The translations under genes and the position numbers were made by a program. Source: JANYCG01 sp031428695 (GTDB lineage: Bacteria > Pseudomonadota > Gammaproteobacteria > Burkholderiales > Burkholderiaceae_C). Taken from it: a stretch of 14,461 nt of DNA. Each line of letters opens with the position of its first letter. Position 1 is the first letter of the stretch. The stretch spans positions 1 to 14,461 of the forward strand of contig JANOYE010000177.1 in assembly GCA_031428695.1 (NCBI GenBank). The letters run 5' to 3'. Below the pieces are notes generated by a model that had not been told where the DNA came from, did no database searches, and saw nothing but the letters and a program-made list of their open reading frames with translations. Shown here in pieces: positions 1-6,820 of the stretch.

Positions 1-1
1 C

Positions 2-277
2 GCACTGCGCGATTTGGACCGCTTGGAAGACTTCCTTTTTACGACACAAGACCCGTTGGCCGACGGGTTGCTGGACTTCATCATGGATGCGCTCGAGGTG
101 CTGACGCATCAACCCGGCGTCGGTCGGCCTGTTGGGCAAGGGCTGCGGGAACTCATCATCACTCGTCGGCAAAGCGGCTATTTGGCGAAGTATGAGTTCG
201 ATGCGCCAGCCGATATCGTCCGGGTGGTGCGCATCCGCCATCAACGAGAATCAGGCTACACAGAAGTGGTAGTCTAA
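2..277 (+). CDS. RelE/ParE-family toxin, 3' part (cut by window edge)
   Basis: This is the C-terminal part of a small protein whose reading frame runs open to the left edge, so the true start and any antitoxin gene lie outside the window. Visible residues begin ALRDLDRLEDFL and end at a TAA at 275-277. The pattern is that of type II RelE/ParE toxins: an N-terminal helical stretch, then QPGVGRPVGQGLRELIITR, a GYLAKYEF strand, and the terminal IRHQRESGY motif typical of the ParE branch. Family members fold like RelE; ParE proteins usually poison DNA gyrase and RelE proteins cleave mRNA, and the sequence alone does not decide between them. The stop is only 5 bases before the parB ATG, which implies co-transcription with parB. 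No internal start is favoured: the TTG at 14 falls inside the conserved domain. Confidence 0.82.
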   Translation, partial: ALRDLDRLEDFLFTTQDPLADGLLDFIMDALEVLTHQPGVGRPVGQGLRELIITRRQSGYLAKYEFDAPADIVRVVRIRHQRESGYTEVVV

Positions 278-282
278 TCACC

Positions 283-1581
283 ATGGCGATCAAAAAACCA
301 AAAGGCCTAGGCCGCGGGCTGGAGGCACTGCTGGGCCCCACCGCCGATGACTTTGCGCTGGGCGCTGCCGGCCCTGGCCTGCCAGCATCATTGCGCCTGA
401 CCGACATGGTGCCCGGCCAGTACCAGCCGCGCACACGCATGGACGAGGGCGCGCTGTACGAGCTGGCCGAGAGCATCAAGGCGCAAGGCATCATGCAGCC
501 GATCTTGGTGCGCCAGTTGACTAACGGTGACAAACACGGCGCGAATCAAGGCAAATACGAAATCATCGCGGGTGAGCGCCGCTTCCGGGCGGCCAAACTC
601 GCCGGGCTGGACAGCGTGCCCGTGCTGGTGCGCGACGTGCCGGATGAGTCTGCCGCCGCGATGGGGCCATCTGGCCCCGGTTTCCCGGCATCCTTGTTGC
701 TCACCGACATGGTGCCCGGCCAGTACCAGCCGCGCACGCGCATGGACGAAGGCGCGTTGTACGAGCTTGCGGAGTCCATCAAAGCCCAAGGCATCATGCA
801 GCCGATCCTTGTTCGCCGCTTGAGCGACGAACAGGCTCGGCTGAGCCGCAATAAGGAATCGCAGGGGCCCTCCCCTGCGAAGGGCCCCTTTGTGGACGCT
901 GCGCCTGATCGACCGATCTACGAAATCATCGCTGGCGAGCGCCGCTTCCGGGCCGCCAAATTGGCCGGGCTGGACAGCGTGCCGGTGTTGGTGCGCGACG
1001 TGCCCGACGAGTCCGCCGCCGCCATGGGCCTCATCGAAAACATCCAGCGTGAAGACCTGAACCCGCTGGAAGAAGCGCAGGGCCTGCAACGTTTGGTGAA
1101 GGAATTTGGCCTGACGCACGAGCAAGCGGCGCAGGCCGTGGGGCGCTCGCGCAGCGCGGCGTCGAACCTGCTGCGCCTGTTGAATCTGGCCGAGCCGGTG
1201 CAGACCATGCTGATGGCTGGCGACCTCGACATGGGCCACGCCCGCGCCTTGCTCGGCCTGGAAAAAATCAACCAGATCACCGCCGCCAACCAGATCGCCG
1301 CCAAAAAACTCTCGGTGCGTGAAACCGAAAGCCTGGTGAAAAAACTCAGCGCCGAGTTCACGCTGACCTCGCCCAAGCCGACCAAAGAGAAATCGCGCGA
1401 CATCAAACGCGTTGAAGAGGAGTTGTCTGATCTTTTGGCCGCCCAGGTCGAAGTGCGGGTGAAAAAACGCGTCAAACGCGCCGGGCGGTTGGAGGAAATG
1501 GGGGAGTTGAGCATCCAGTTTGGGTCGTTGGACGAGCTCAACGGCTTGATTGACCGGCTGACCTCGGGCGCCAGCCGGTAA
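283..1581 (+). CDS. parB: ParB chromosome-partitioning protein with duplicated N-terminal CTPase half
   Basis: ParB binds parS sites, spreads along DNA as a CTP-dependent sliding clamp and works with ParA in origin segregation. The start MAIKKPKGLGRGLEALLG is the classic ParB N-terminus, which fits ParA-stimulating N-tails. The protein has 432 residues against roughly 280-310 usually. Residues 30-128 and 131-249 are two tandem copies of the N-terminal ParB/Srx half, each with GQYQPR, the IKAQGIMQPILVR stretch and the GERRFRA CTP-binding box (97-103 and 218-224). Only the second copy runs on into the third nucleotide motif, ENIQREDLNPLEEA (252-265). A single helix-turn-helix follows (about 277-300), then a lysine-rich linker and the C-terminal dimerisation region (about 372-428). 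The second copy has 20 extra residues (about 181-211) encoded over a strong hairpin. The gene starts 5 bases after a ParE-type toxin gene; parA is not in the window. A mis-assembly must be excluded before the duplication is believed. Confidence 0.93.
   Translation: MAIKKPKGLGRGLEALLGPTADDFALGAAGPGLPASLRLTDMVPGQYQPRTRMDEGALYELAESIKAQGIMQPILVRQLTNGDKHGANQGKYEIIAGERRFRAAKLAGLDSVPVLVRDVPDESAAAMGPSGPGFPASLLLTDMVPGQYQPRTRMDEGALYELAESIKAQGIMQPILVRRLSDEQARLSRNKESQGPSPAKGPFVDAAPDRPIYEIIAGERRFRAAKLAGLDSVPVLVRDVPDESAAAMGLIENIQREDLNPLEEAQGLQRLVKEFGLTHEQAAQAVGRSRSAASNLLRLLNLAEPVQTMLMAGDLDMGHARALLGLEKINQITAANQIAAKKLSVRETESLVKKLSAEFTLTSPKPTKEKSRDIKRVEEELSDLLAAQVEVRVKKRVKRAGRLEEMGELSIQFGSLDELNGLIDRLTSGASR
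370..666 (+). repeat. ParB CTPase half-domain, copy 1
   Basis: This is the first unit of the in-frame tandem duplication inside parB (residues 30-128). It carries GQYQPR, the IKAQGIMQP helix and GERRFRA. The copy stops after DESAAAMG, before the ENIQR motif that normally follows. Its linker before the GERR box is short (LTNGDKHGANQGK). Against copy 2, residues 40-77 and 92-128 are identical; I count 10 and 11 codon differences in those blocks, all synonymous. Confidence 0.93.
673..1029 (+). repeat. ParB CTPase half-domain, copy 2 (with extra linker)
   Basis: This is the second unit of the duplication (residues 131-249), offset 101 residues (303 bases) from copy 1 before the linker and 121 residues (363 bases) after it. 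It connects directly to the native continuation LIENIQREDLNP and so completes a normal ParB nucleotide-binding fold. Its linker is 20 residues longer than in copy 1 and contains the hairpin at 859-889. The other clear protein differences are at the unit edge (GLPASLRL against GFPASLLL). Confidence 0.93.
859..889 (+). repeat. Overlapping perfect inverted repeats within parB
   Basis: Two mutually exclusive 9-bp stems overlap here. TCGCAGGGG (859-867) pairs with CCCCTGCGA (872-880) around a 4-base loop, and AGGGGCCCT (863-871) pairs with AGGGCCCCT (881-889) around a 9-base loop. The element lies inside the coding region, exactly in the extra linker of ParB copy 2, and is translated as part of SQGPSPAKGPF. 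It could be a small palindromic insertion element retained in frame, or a structured mRNA segment. No second copy is visible in the window. Confidence 0.8.
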
Positions 1582-1726
1582 GGGTTCAACACGGCGAAAG
1601 GGTGGTTGAAAATAAGACGCCCGGTCGTTTAAGCCCCTTAAAGGCGCTTCAAAAACAGGTGAAAATAGCGGATCATTTGTAAACTAAGTTACTACTGGAC
1701 GGGGCCTTTGCCTTTAGACTGAAACG

Positions 1727-2884
1727 ATGCGTAACCAAACTGCGGCAATCAAGGCCACCGTACTGGTGATCGACGATTCGCCGGATCTCTTGGCCTTGGT
1801 CAGCGATCTGCTTAAAGACCGTTATCGGGTGAAGGTGGCCAGCAGCGGCGCCGTCGGCCTGCAGATTGCGCTGGGTGAGCCTCCGCCCGATCTGATCCTG
1901 CTGGACATCATAATGGCCGACACCGACGGGTATGAAGTGTGCCGTGCGTTGAAGGCAAATCCGGCAACCTCGGCGATTCCCGTGATTTTCCTCACCGGCA
2001 TGATCGAGGCCGAGGACGAGGAGAAGGGCCTGTCGCTGGGCGCAGAAGACTACATCACCAAACCCTTGCACCCGCCGGTGCTGATGGCGCGCGTGGCGAC
2101 GCAGCTGCAGCTCAAGGCCAGCCGCGACTTCCTGAAAAGCAATGCGGACTTTCTCGAAAACGAAGTGGCCAAACGCACGCGTGAACTGGTCGCCGCGCAG
2201 GACATCACCATTCTGGCCATGTCGATGCTCGCCGAAACCCGCGACATGGACACCGGCAACCACATCCGGCGCACCCAGAATTACGTCAAAGCCCTGGCGC
2301 AGCACTTGCAGCCGCATCCGCGCTTTGCTGCCGAGCTGGATGCCAGCGCCATCGCCATGTTGTTCAAGTCTGCGCCGTTGCACGACATCGGCAAAGTGGG
2401 CATTCCAGATCGGATTTTGCTCAAACCGGGCCGTTTGACGCCCGAAGAGTTTGCCGTCATGAAGACCCACACCACCATTGGGTACGATGCCATTGTGCAG
2501 GCCGAGAACGCCTTGGGCGGCCCGGTGGAATACCTGCGCGTGGCCAAGGAGATTGCGCTCTCGCACCAGGAGAAGTGGGACGGATCCGGTTACCCGCAGG
2601 GCCTCGCGGGCGATGCGATTCCGCTGTCAGCCCGGCTCATGGCCGTGGCCGATGTGTACGACGCCTTGATCAGCACCCGCGTGTACAAACCCGGCATGCC
2701 GCACGACCGCGCCGTGCAGGAGATCTTCCATGGCCGGGGCGCGCATTTTGACCCGGACATGGTCGACGCGCTCATTGAAATTCAAGATGAATTCGCGGCC
2801 ATCGCAGCGCGTTTTGCCGATTCTGACAGCGTGCTTCAGCAAAAGATGGAGTACATGGCGCAGGCGATTGCAGAGGACGCCTGA
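1727..2884 (+). CDS. Response regulator with REC and HD-GYP domains (predicted c-di-GMP phosphodiesterase)
   Basis: The 385-residue protein has an RpfG-like architecture. A receiver domain spans about residues 11-128, with acidic pocket D16/D17, phospho-acceptor D60 in LILLDIIM, T90 and K112 (ITKPL), so it looks phosphorylatable. A short coiled linker (about 130-158) leads to an HD-GYP domain. HD residues are H219/D220 in HDIGKVGIPD, and the GYP signature is HQEKWDGSGYP (280-290), so both catalytic signatures are intact. HD-GYP proteins hydrolyse cyclic di-GMP, and phosphorylation of REC is expected to control this; the protein is predicted cytoplasmic. No kinase gene is adjacent, so the partner is unknown. 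The start ATG lacks a clear Shine-Dalgarno sequence. The 145 bases after parB hold no terminator I would trust. The gene converges on the FAD oxidase gene with a 16-base gap. Confidence 0.92.
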   Translation: MRNQTAAIKATVLVIDDSPDLLALVSDLLKDRYRVKVASSGAVGLQIALGEPPPDLILLDIIMADTDGYEVCRALKANPATSAIPVIFLTGMIEAEDEEKGLSLGAEDYITKPLHPPVLMARVATQLQLKASRDFLKSNADFLENEVAKRTRELVAAQDITILAMSMLAETRDMDTGNHIRRTQNYVKALAQHLQPHPRFAAELDASAIAMLFKSAPLHDIGKVGIPDRILLKPGRLTPEEFAVMKTHTTIGYDAIVQAENALGGPVEYLRVAKEIALSHQEKWDGSGYPQGLAGDAIPLSARLMAVADVYDALISTRVYKPGMPHDRAVQEIFHGRGAHFDPDMVDALIEIQDEFAAIAARFADSDSVLQQKMEYMAQAIAEDA

Positions 2885-2900
2885 AACCCCCGGGCCTATT

Positions 2901-4325
2901 TCACCAGCTGAAAATCTTCCCCGGGTTCATGATGTTTTTTGGATCCAGCGCATGTTTGATGGTGCGCATCATGTTCACCGCGCCGGCGCCGGTCTCGGTC
3001 ACCAGAAAATCCATCTTGTGCAGGCCCACGCCGTGTTCGCCGGTGCAGGTGCCTTCCATGGACAAGGCGCGGTTGACCAAATCCACATTGAGCTTTTCGG
3101 CGACCACACGTTCCTCCGGTTTGTCTGGGTCGAGCATGTAGCCGAAGTGGAAGTTGCCGTCGCCGACGTGGCCGACCAGGAAGTAGGGGAATCCTGACGC
3201 ATCGGCCTCGGCCACCGAGGCCAACAGGCAGTCGGCCAGGCGCGAGATCGGCACACAGGTGTCGGTCGAAATGATGCGGCAGCCGGGGCGCGATTGGATG
3301 GCGGCGAAATACACGTTGTGCCGGGCTGTCCACAGGCGCGTGCGCTCCTCGGGTGTGGTGGCCCATTCAAAGGCTTTGCCGCCGAGTTCGCTGGCCAGTT
3401 CCTGCACCAGCTCGGCCTGTTCTTTCACACTGTTGGGTGTGCCGTGAAACTCCATCAGCAGCATCGGCTCCTCGCGCAGCGCAAGCTTGGCGTAGGTGTT
3501 GACCATGCGCACGGTGTTCACGTCCAGCAGCTCCACCCGCGCAATCGGGATGCCCATCTGGATGATCTGAATGGTGGTGCGCACGGCGGCCTCAATGCTC
3601 GGGAACGAGCAAATCGCCGCTGAAATCGCCTCGGGCAACGGGTACAGCTTGAGGGTGATTTCGGTGATCACACCCAGCGTGCCTTCACTGCCGACCATCA
3701 GCCGCGTGAGGTCGTAACCCGCGCTGCTCTTTTTGGCGCGCGTGCCGGTGCGGATGACTTCGCCGCTGGCCGTGACGACTTCCAGCCCCAGCACGTTTTC
3801 GCGCATGGTGCCGTAACGCACGGCGTTGGTGCCGCTGGCGCGGGTGGCGCTCATGCCGCCGATGGAGGCGTCGGCGCCGGGGTCGATCGGGAAAAACAGG
3901 CCGGTGCTTTTGACTTCTTCATTGAGCTGCTTGCGCGTCACGCCTGGCTGCACGGTCACCGTCAAATCGTCGGCGTTGATCGACAGCACCTTGTTCATGC
4001 GGTTCATGTCGATGCTGATGCCGCCTTGCACCGCCAACAAATGGCCTTCCAGCGACGAGCCGACGGCGAACGGGATCACCGGCATGTTGTGGTCACCGGC
4101 CAGTTTCACGGCGGCAGCGACATCGGCGGTGGATTCGGCAAACACCACGGCCGAGGGCGGTGGCACCGAGTAGGAGGACTCGTCGCGCCCATGCTGCTCG
4201 CGCACCGCCAAGGCGGTGGAGCAATTGGCGCCGAAGCGGGTTTTCAATGCCTCCAGCAGCGCGGCGGGCATGGCGCGCTGGTTGATTTCGGGCATCAGGT
4301 GCAAAGGGCTGGTGGGCGCGTTCAT
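2901..4325 (-). CDS. FAD-binding oxidase, GlcD / D-lactate dehydrogenase (cytochrome) family
   Basis: The 474-residue flavoprotein is expected to oxidise a D-2-hydroxyacid such as D-lactate or glycolate. The PCMH-type FAD-binding domain is in the N-terminal half: IPFAVGSSLEGHLLAVQGG (84-102), the PGADASIGGMSATRASGT stretch (149-166) and GSEGTLGVITEITLKL (212-227). The C-terminal FAD-oxidase domain has GHVGDGNFHF (385-394) and GEHGVGLHK (429-437), which contribute metal and substrate-binding histidines in this family. It ends with DPKNIMNPGKIF, also typical. The ATG at 4325 is chosen because GGAG lies a few bases upstream; a longer reading frame would add 24 residues encoded by a tandem GACCTGAAC repeat and is rejected. 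No membrane segment or iron-sulfur partner gene is visible. The exact substrate cannot be decided from sequence. Confidence 0.9.
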   Translation of the reverse strand: MNAPTSPLHLMPEINQRAMPAALLEALKTRFGANCSTALAVREQHGRDESSYSVPPPSAVVFAESTADVAAAVKLAGDHNMPVIPFAVGSSLEGHLLAVQGGISIDMNRMNKVLSINADDLTVTVQPGVTRKQLNEEVKSTGLFFPIDPGADASIGGMSATRASGTNAVRYGTMRENVLGLEVVTASGEVIRTGTRAKKSSAGYDLTRLMVGSEGTLGVITEITLKLYPLPEAISAAICSFPSIEAAVRTTIQIIQMGIPIARVELLDVNTVRMVNTYAKLALREEPMLLMEFHGTPNSVKEQAELVQELASELGGKAFEWATTPEERTRLWTARHNVYFAAIQSRPGCRIISTDTCVPISRLADCLLASVAEADASGFPYFLVGHVGDGNFHFGYMLDPDKPEERVVAEKLNVDLVNRALSMEGTCTGEHGVGLHKMDFLVTETGAGAVNMMRTIKHALDPKNIMNPGKIFSW

Positions 4326-4408
4326 GGGGACTCCTTCAAGAGCCGCCAGTTTAATCCTTGCCGGCCCGATTGACCTGAACGACCTGAACGAACCCAACTC
4401 GCCGCAGC

Positions 4409-4432
4409 GGGCGCCGCCAGCCGACGGCGCCC
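4409..4432 (-). terminator. Hairpin downstream of the EF-hand gene, possible terminator
   Basis: GGGCGCCG (4409-4416) and CGGCGCCC (4425-4432) form a perfect 8-bp inverted repeat with an 8-base loop, and the flanks GCAGC and GCTGC can extend pairing. It sits about 28 bases beyond the stop of the EF-hand gene on the same strand. No T-run follows, so it is not a canonical intrinsic terminator; it may act with Rho or simply stabilise the mRNA end. Confidence 0.35.
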
Positions 4433-4460
4433 CTGCGCTGCAATACGCGACTAACCGTGG

Positions 4461-4793
4461 CTACATCTTCATGGCTTTGTCATATTCCGCGCGGGTGATC
4501 ATGCCGTCGGCGTCAGCGTCAATTTGGTCAAAACGCTGCGCCAGCGCGGGCGACGCCTGCGCTTCCGCACGGCTGATTTTGCCGTCGTTGTTGGCGTCGA
4601 CGCGCTTGAACGCGGCGGCGGTGTCTTCCGCGCTTGCGCCGGCGCCCGTGGCGGCAGGCGCCGTAGTCGCGGGCGGCGCTGTTGCGGGCGTTTGCTGTGC
4701 GTGCAAAGTGCTTGGGCCGCCGAAGGCGCAGGCGGCAATCAGCGCCAAACTCTGAGCGTCGAAGTTGGCAAGGCAGCGTCGGTTGCTTTTCAT
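4461..4793 (-). CDS. Small exported EF-hand calcium-binding protein
   Basis: The 110-residue protein has a basic N-terminus (MKSNRR) and a hydrophobic stretch (about 14-25) ending near LHAQQ at 30-34, which reads as a signal peptide; a periplasmic location is inferred. An Ala/Pro/Thr-rich linker (35-60) precedes two EF-hand loops: DANNDGKISRAE (66-77) and DADADGMITRAE (92-103). Both have the canonical oxygen ligands at positions 1, 3, 5, 9 and 12, so calcium binding is likely. The ATG at 4793 has GGAG 8-9 bases upstream and gives the proper signal sequence; the longer upstream frame is unlikely. The role is unknown; proteins of this kind are often calcium buffers or sensors. The gene is divergent from the adenosyltransferase gene. 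Confidence 0.85.
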   Translation of the reverse strand: MKSNRRCLANFDAQSLALIAACAFGGPSTLHAQQTPATAPPATTAPAATGAGASAEDTAAAFKRVDANNDGKISRAEAQASPALAQRFDQIDADADGMITRAEYDKAMKM

Positions 4794-5028
4794 GGATGAA
4801 CTCCAAAGAAGTTGAACAGGGCGCCATTGCAGCAGAGCCAAAGCGTTCGGGCCAGCAGTCTTGCCTCACGTTTCTTCTCTGACACCAGGCTTTCTTGCCT
4901 TACATTTTCAATGTGTGGTGTAAGCTCGGCAGGCCGTGCGCGAAGTTGCGTGATCGGCGCACAATGGCACCTTAAGTGCACCCAAATTGCACGGCTCCCG
5001 ACGGCAAAAGACATTCAATAAACACTTT

Positions 5029-5616
5029 ATGGGCAACCGACTCACACAAATCGCCACCCGCACCGGCGACGACGGCACCACCGGCCTGGGCGACAACACG
5101 CGCGTGCGCAAAGACTCGCTGCGGGTGCACGCCATGGGTGAGGTGGACGAACTCAACTCGCACATCGGTGTGTTGTTGTGTGAGGCCATGCCCGAGGGCG
5201 TGCGCGCGCTGCTTGTCGAAATCCAGCACCAGCTCTTCAACCTCGGCGGCGAGTTGTCGATTCCGGGTTTTGAATTGCTTAAAGCCGAAGCCGTGCTGGC
5301 CCTTGATGAGGCCCTGGCCGACCACAACGAAGCCTTGCCGCGCCTGCAGGAGTTCATCTTGCCGGCAGGCACGCGGGCTGCATCACTCGCCCACGTGTGC
5401 CGCACCGTCGCGCGCCGCGCAGAACGTGCGGTGGTGGCGCTGGAAGCCGCCGAGACACTGAAAGACACGCCGCGCCAGTATCTGAACCGCCTCTCCGATC
5501 TGATGTTTGTTCTGGCCCGCGTGCTGAACCGCTACCGCACAGACGGCACGGTGGGGGATGACGTGTATTGGAAAAGCACGCGGCTGGCGCGGGCTGAGGC
5601 GGACGATATTGCCTAA
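5029..5616 (+). CDS. PduO-type ATP:cob(I)alamin adenosyltransferase
   Basis: The enzyme transfers the adenosyl group of ATP to cob(I)alamin (or cobinamide) to make the coenzyme B12 form used by mutases. The 195 residues match the PduO family along their length: ATP-binding N-terminus TRTGDDGTTGLGDNTRVRKD (10-29), then RVHAMGEVDELNSHIGV (32-48), an ARRAERAVVALE helix (128-139) and the signature YLNRLSDLMFVLAR (151-164). The protein is soluble and family members form trimers. The ATG at 5029 is chosen because the domain begins right after it; the ribosome-binding site is weak. The 235-base upstream region shows no cobalamin-riboswitch core that I could recognise. No B12-dependent mutase gene is in the window, so the user of the cofactor lies elsewhere. 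Confidence 0.93.
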   Translation: MGNRLTQIATRTGDDGTTGLGDNTRVRKDSLRVHAMGEVDELNSHIGVLLCEAMPEGVRALLVEIQHQLFNLGGELSIPGFELLKAEAVLALDEALADHNEALPRLQEFILPAGTRAASLAHVCRTVARRAERAVVALEAAETLKDTPRQYLNRLSDLMFVLARVLNRYRTDGTVGDDVYWKSTRLARAEADDIA

Positions 5617-5658
5617 GGCCTAGAAGCGTAGAAGCCTTGGAGGCAGAACGACTTCGGC

Positions 5659-6141
5659 TCAAGTTGATGTTGAAACCCGCGCAAACCCGCTCTCAACCCA
5701 AGCCATCGCGCTGTTGCGGTTCAGCTTGTACGACGGCGGCACGGGTTGTTCTGCAAGGGTTTGGCCGTCTGCGTCATTGGCGCTAAGCCGGGCTCTGGGG
5801 TTGTCGTCGTCGGGTTCGATGTCCAGCGACACGGTGACCCGGGTCAGGCCCGTGGCAACATCGATGCTTTGGTGCAGCAAGGCATGCAGGTGCTGTTCAC
5901 TGCGGCGAAAGAACTCGGAGGCGGTTTTAACCAGGGTTCTGAACGCGGTGCCGTCCATGGGTTTGGGGTTCTTTTTGTCGCGGCCCATAGTCCACGGGCC
6001 GACCAGGGTGGGTTCGGCCTCGCCGTCCCTCACCATGGCCACGGCCCAACCATCGTCGTCTTCGTTTTTGATGACATGGGCCGTCCAGCCATCGGCGCAC
6101 CAGTGGCGGGGTTCTTGAATTTTGGGGTTGGAGTCGGTCAA
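5659..6141 (-). CDS. Hypothetical protein, 160 residues
   Basis: I do not recognise the family. The protein is soluble, acidic in its middle and central parts (NEDDDGW, DIEPDDDNPRARL) and has no signal peptide or membrane segment. Aromatic-rich motifs near the N-terminus (PRHWCADGWTAHVIKN, DDGWAVAMVRDG) and a WVESGFARV end suggest a real folded protein. The only usable start in frame is a TTG at 6141; no ATG precedes it before the upstream in-frame stop, and no strong Shine-Dalgarno sequence is seen. The gene converges on the adenosyltransferase gene (42-base gap) and lies 105 bases downstream of the thioesterase gene on the same strand, so it could be in its transcript. Codon use matches the neighbours, which supports a real gene. 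Confidence 0.7.
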   Translation of the reverse strand: MTDSNPKIQEPRHWCADGWTAHVIKNEDDDGWAVAMVRDGEAEPTLVGPWTMGRDKKNPKPMDGTAFRTLVKTASEFFRRSEQHLHALLHQSIDVATGLTRVTVSLDIEPDDDNPRARLSANDADGQTLAEQPVPPSYKLNRNSAMAWVESGFARVSTST

Positions 6142-6246
6142 CGTGCGCTCAGGAAATAAAGCAAGGCTGCACTGTAATCGAAGCGCGTGGCTCGCTGTGC
6201 AGAGGCCGCACCTGCGGCAGGTGGGCGAACGTGGGGGCTTTCTTAT

Positions 6247-6669
6247 TTACCTCGGCGCCAACACTGCCATCGTGATGCGCGAGACGCAGGTGAGCTCGCC
6301 TGCATCATTGACCATGTCGATGTGCCAAACCTGCGTGCTGCGGCCCACGTGCACGGGGCGCGCGGTGCCGGTGACCCAGCCTTCGGTGGCGCCTTTGATG
6401 TGGTTGGCGTTGATGTCCAGGCCGACCACGCGGTAACCCGGCGGCACACAGGCGGCAGCGGCGCAGGAACCCAGGGTTTCGGCCAGCACCACACTCACCC
6501 CGCCGTGCAAGATGCCATACGGCTGGCGCGTGCGACCGTCTACCGGCACGCGGCCTTTGATGAAGTCGTCGCCCACCTCGGTGAACTCCATCCCCAGCGC
6601 GGCAGGGGCCGTGTTGTGGTGGCTGGCGGTGAGGCGTTCAATCGTCGGGGGTTGTTTCCAGATGGCCAT
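6247..6669 (-). CDS. Hotdog-fold acyl-CoA thioesterase, MenI/YdiI type
   Basis: The 140-residue protein closely resembles E. coli YdiI (MenI) along its length, judged from memory: an IWKQPPTIERL opening, MEFTEVGDDFIKGRVPVDGR, then RQPYGILHGGVSVVLAETLG and VVGLDINANHIKGA. The expected catalytic and substrate residues are present (Q49, H55, E64, H90). YdiI/MenI hydrolyses aromatic acyl-CoA thioesters such as 1,4-dihydroxy-2-naphthoyl-CoA. With aromatic-type catabolic genes nearby, a CoA-salvage or detoxifying thioesterase is equally plausible, so no symbol is given. The ATG at 6669 has GGAG (6675-6678 on the complement) 5 bases upstream; a longer frame would start inside the A/T-rich region and is rejected. 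A good promoter candidate lies just upstream. Confidence 0.88.
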   Translation of the reverse strand: MAIWKQPPTIERLTASHHNTAPAALGMEFTEVGDDFIKGRVPVDGRTRQPYGILHGGVSVVLAETLGSCAAAACVPPGYRVVGLDINANHIKGATEGWVTGTARPVHVGRSTQVWHIDMVNDAGELTCVSRITMAVLAPR

Positions 6670-6685
6670 GGGGGCTCCGAAGGTG

Positions 6686-6713
6686 AAAATAAGTTTGTTG
6701 AAGCAGTTGTCAA
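6686..6713 (-). promoter_or_regulatory. Predicted sigma-70 promoter for the thioesterase gene
   Basis: On the - strand a perfect -35 hexamer TTGACA (6713-6708) is followed after 16 bases by TATTTT (6691-6686), which matches four of six -10 positions. Initiation would fall a few bases before the GGAG of the thioesterase gene and give a very short leader. The A/T-rich setting raises the chance of random matches. Confidence 0.4.
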
Positions 6714-6820
6714 TGAATATTTCAGAAATCAAGTCACGAAAAATATGGCGATTTAGCTATAGTTATTCATTCATAAAAATATAAATTTTATCTATTTTAA
6801 CATATAAAATGAAATAGAAA
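6690..6820. other. A/T-rich island in G/C-rich surroundings
   Basis: About 130 bases are strongly A/T-rich, with runs such as ATAAAAATATAAATTTTAT, while both flanks are G/C-rich. The island covers the spacer between the thioesterase and DUF3237 genes and the last codons of the DUF3237 gene. The right boundary is abrupt near 6820. Only the promoter candidate and short weak inverted repeats were found in it, with no recognisable mobile-element end. Confidence 0.7.

Noticed and set aside
388..1239. Antisense open frame (283 residues) over parB
   Set aside because: It mirrors the duplicated ParB coding sequence and has no family motif; its internal repeat is only the reflection of the parB duplication.
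1582..1726. Palindrome AAGCCCCTTAAAGGCGCTT (1631-1649) as a terminator after parB
   Set aside because: One mismatch, essentially no loop and no T-run, so it is not convincing as an intrinsic terminator.
4372..4389. Tandem GACCTGAAC repeat as a regulatory direct repeat before the FAD oxidase gene
   Set aside because: Only two 9-base units, and no matching sites elsewhere; probably replication slippage.
4794..5028. Cobalamin riboswitch or operator upstream of the adenosyltransferase; inverted repeat CTTACA/TGTAAG at 4899-4904 and 4919-4924
   Set aside because: No conserved B12-box core was recognised, and a 6-bp inverted repeat with a 14-base gap is weak evidence for an operator.
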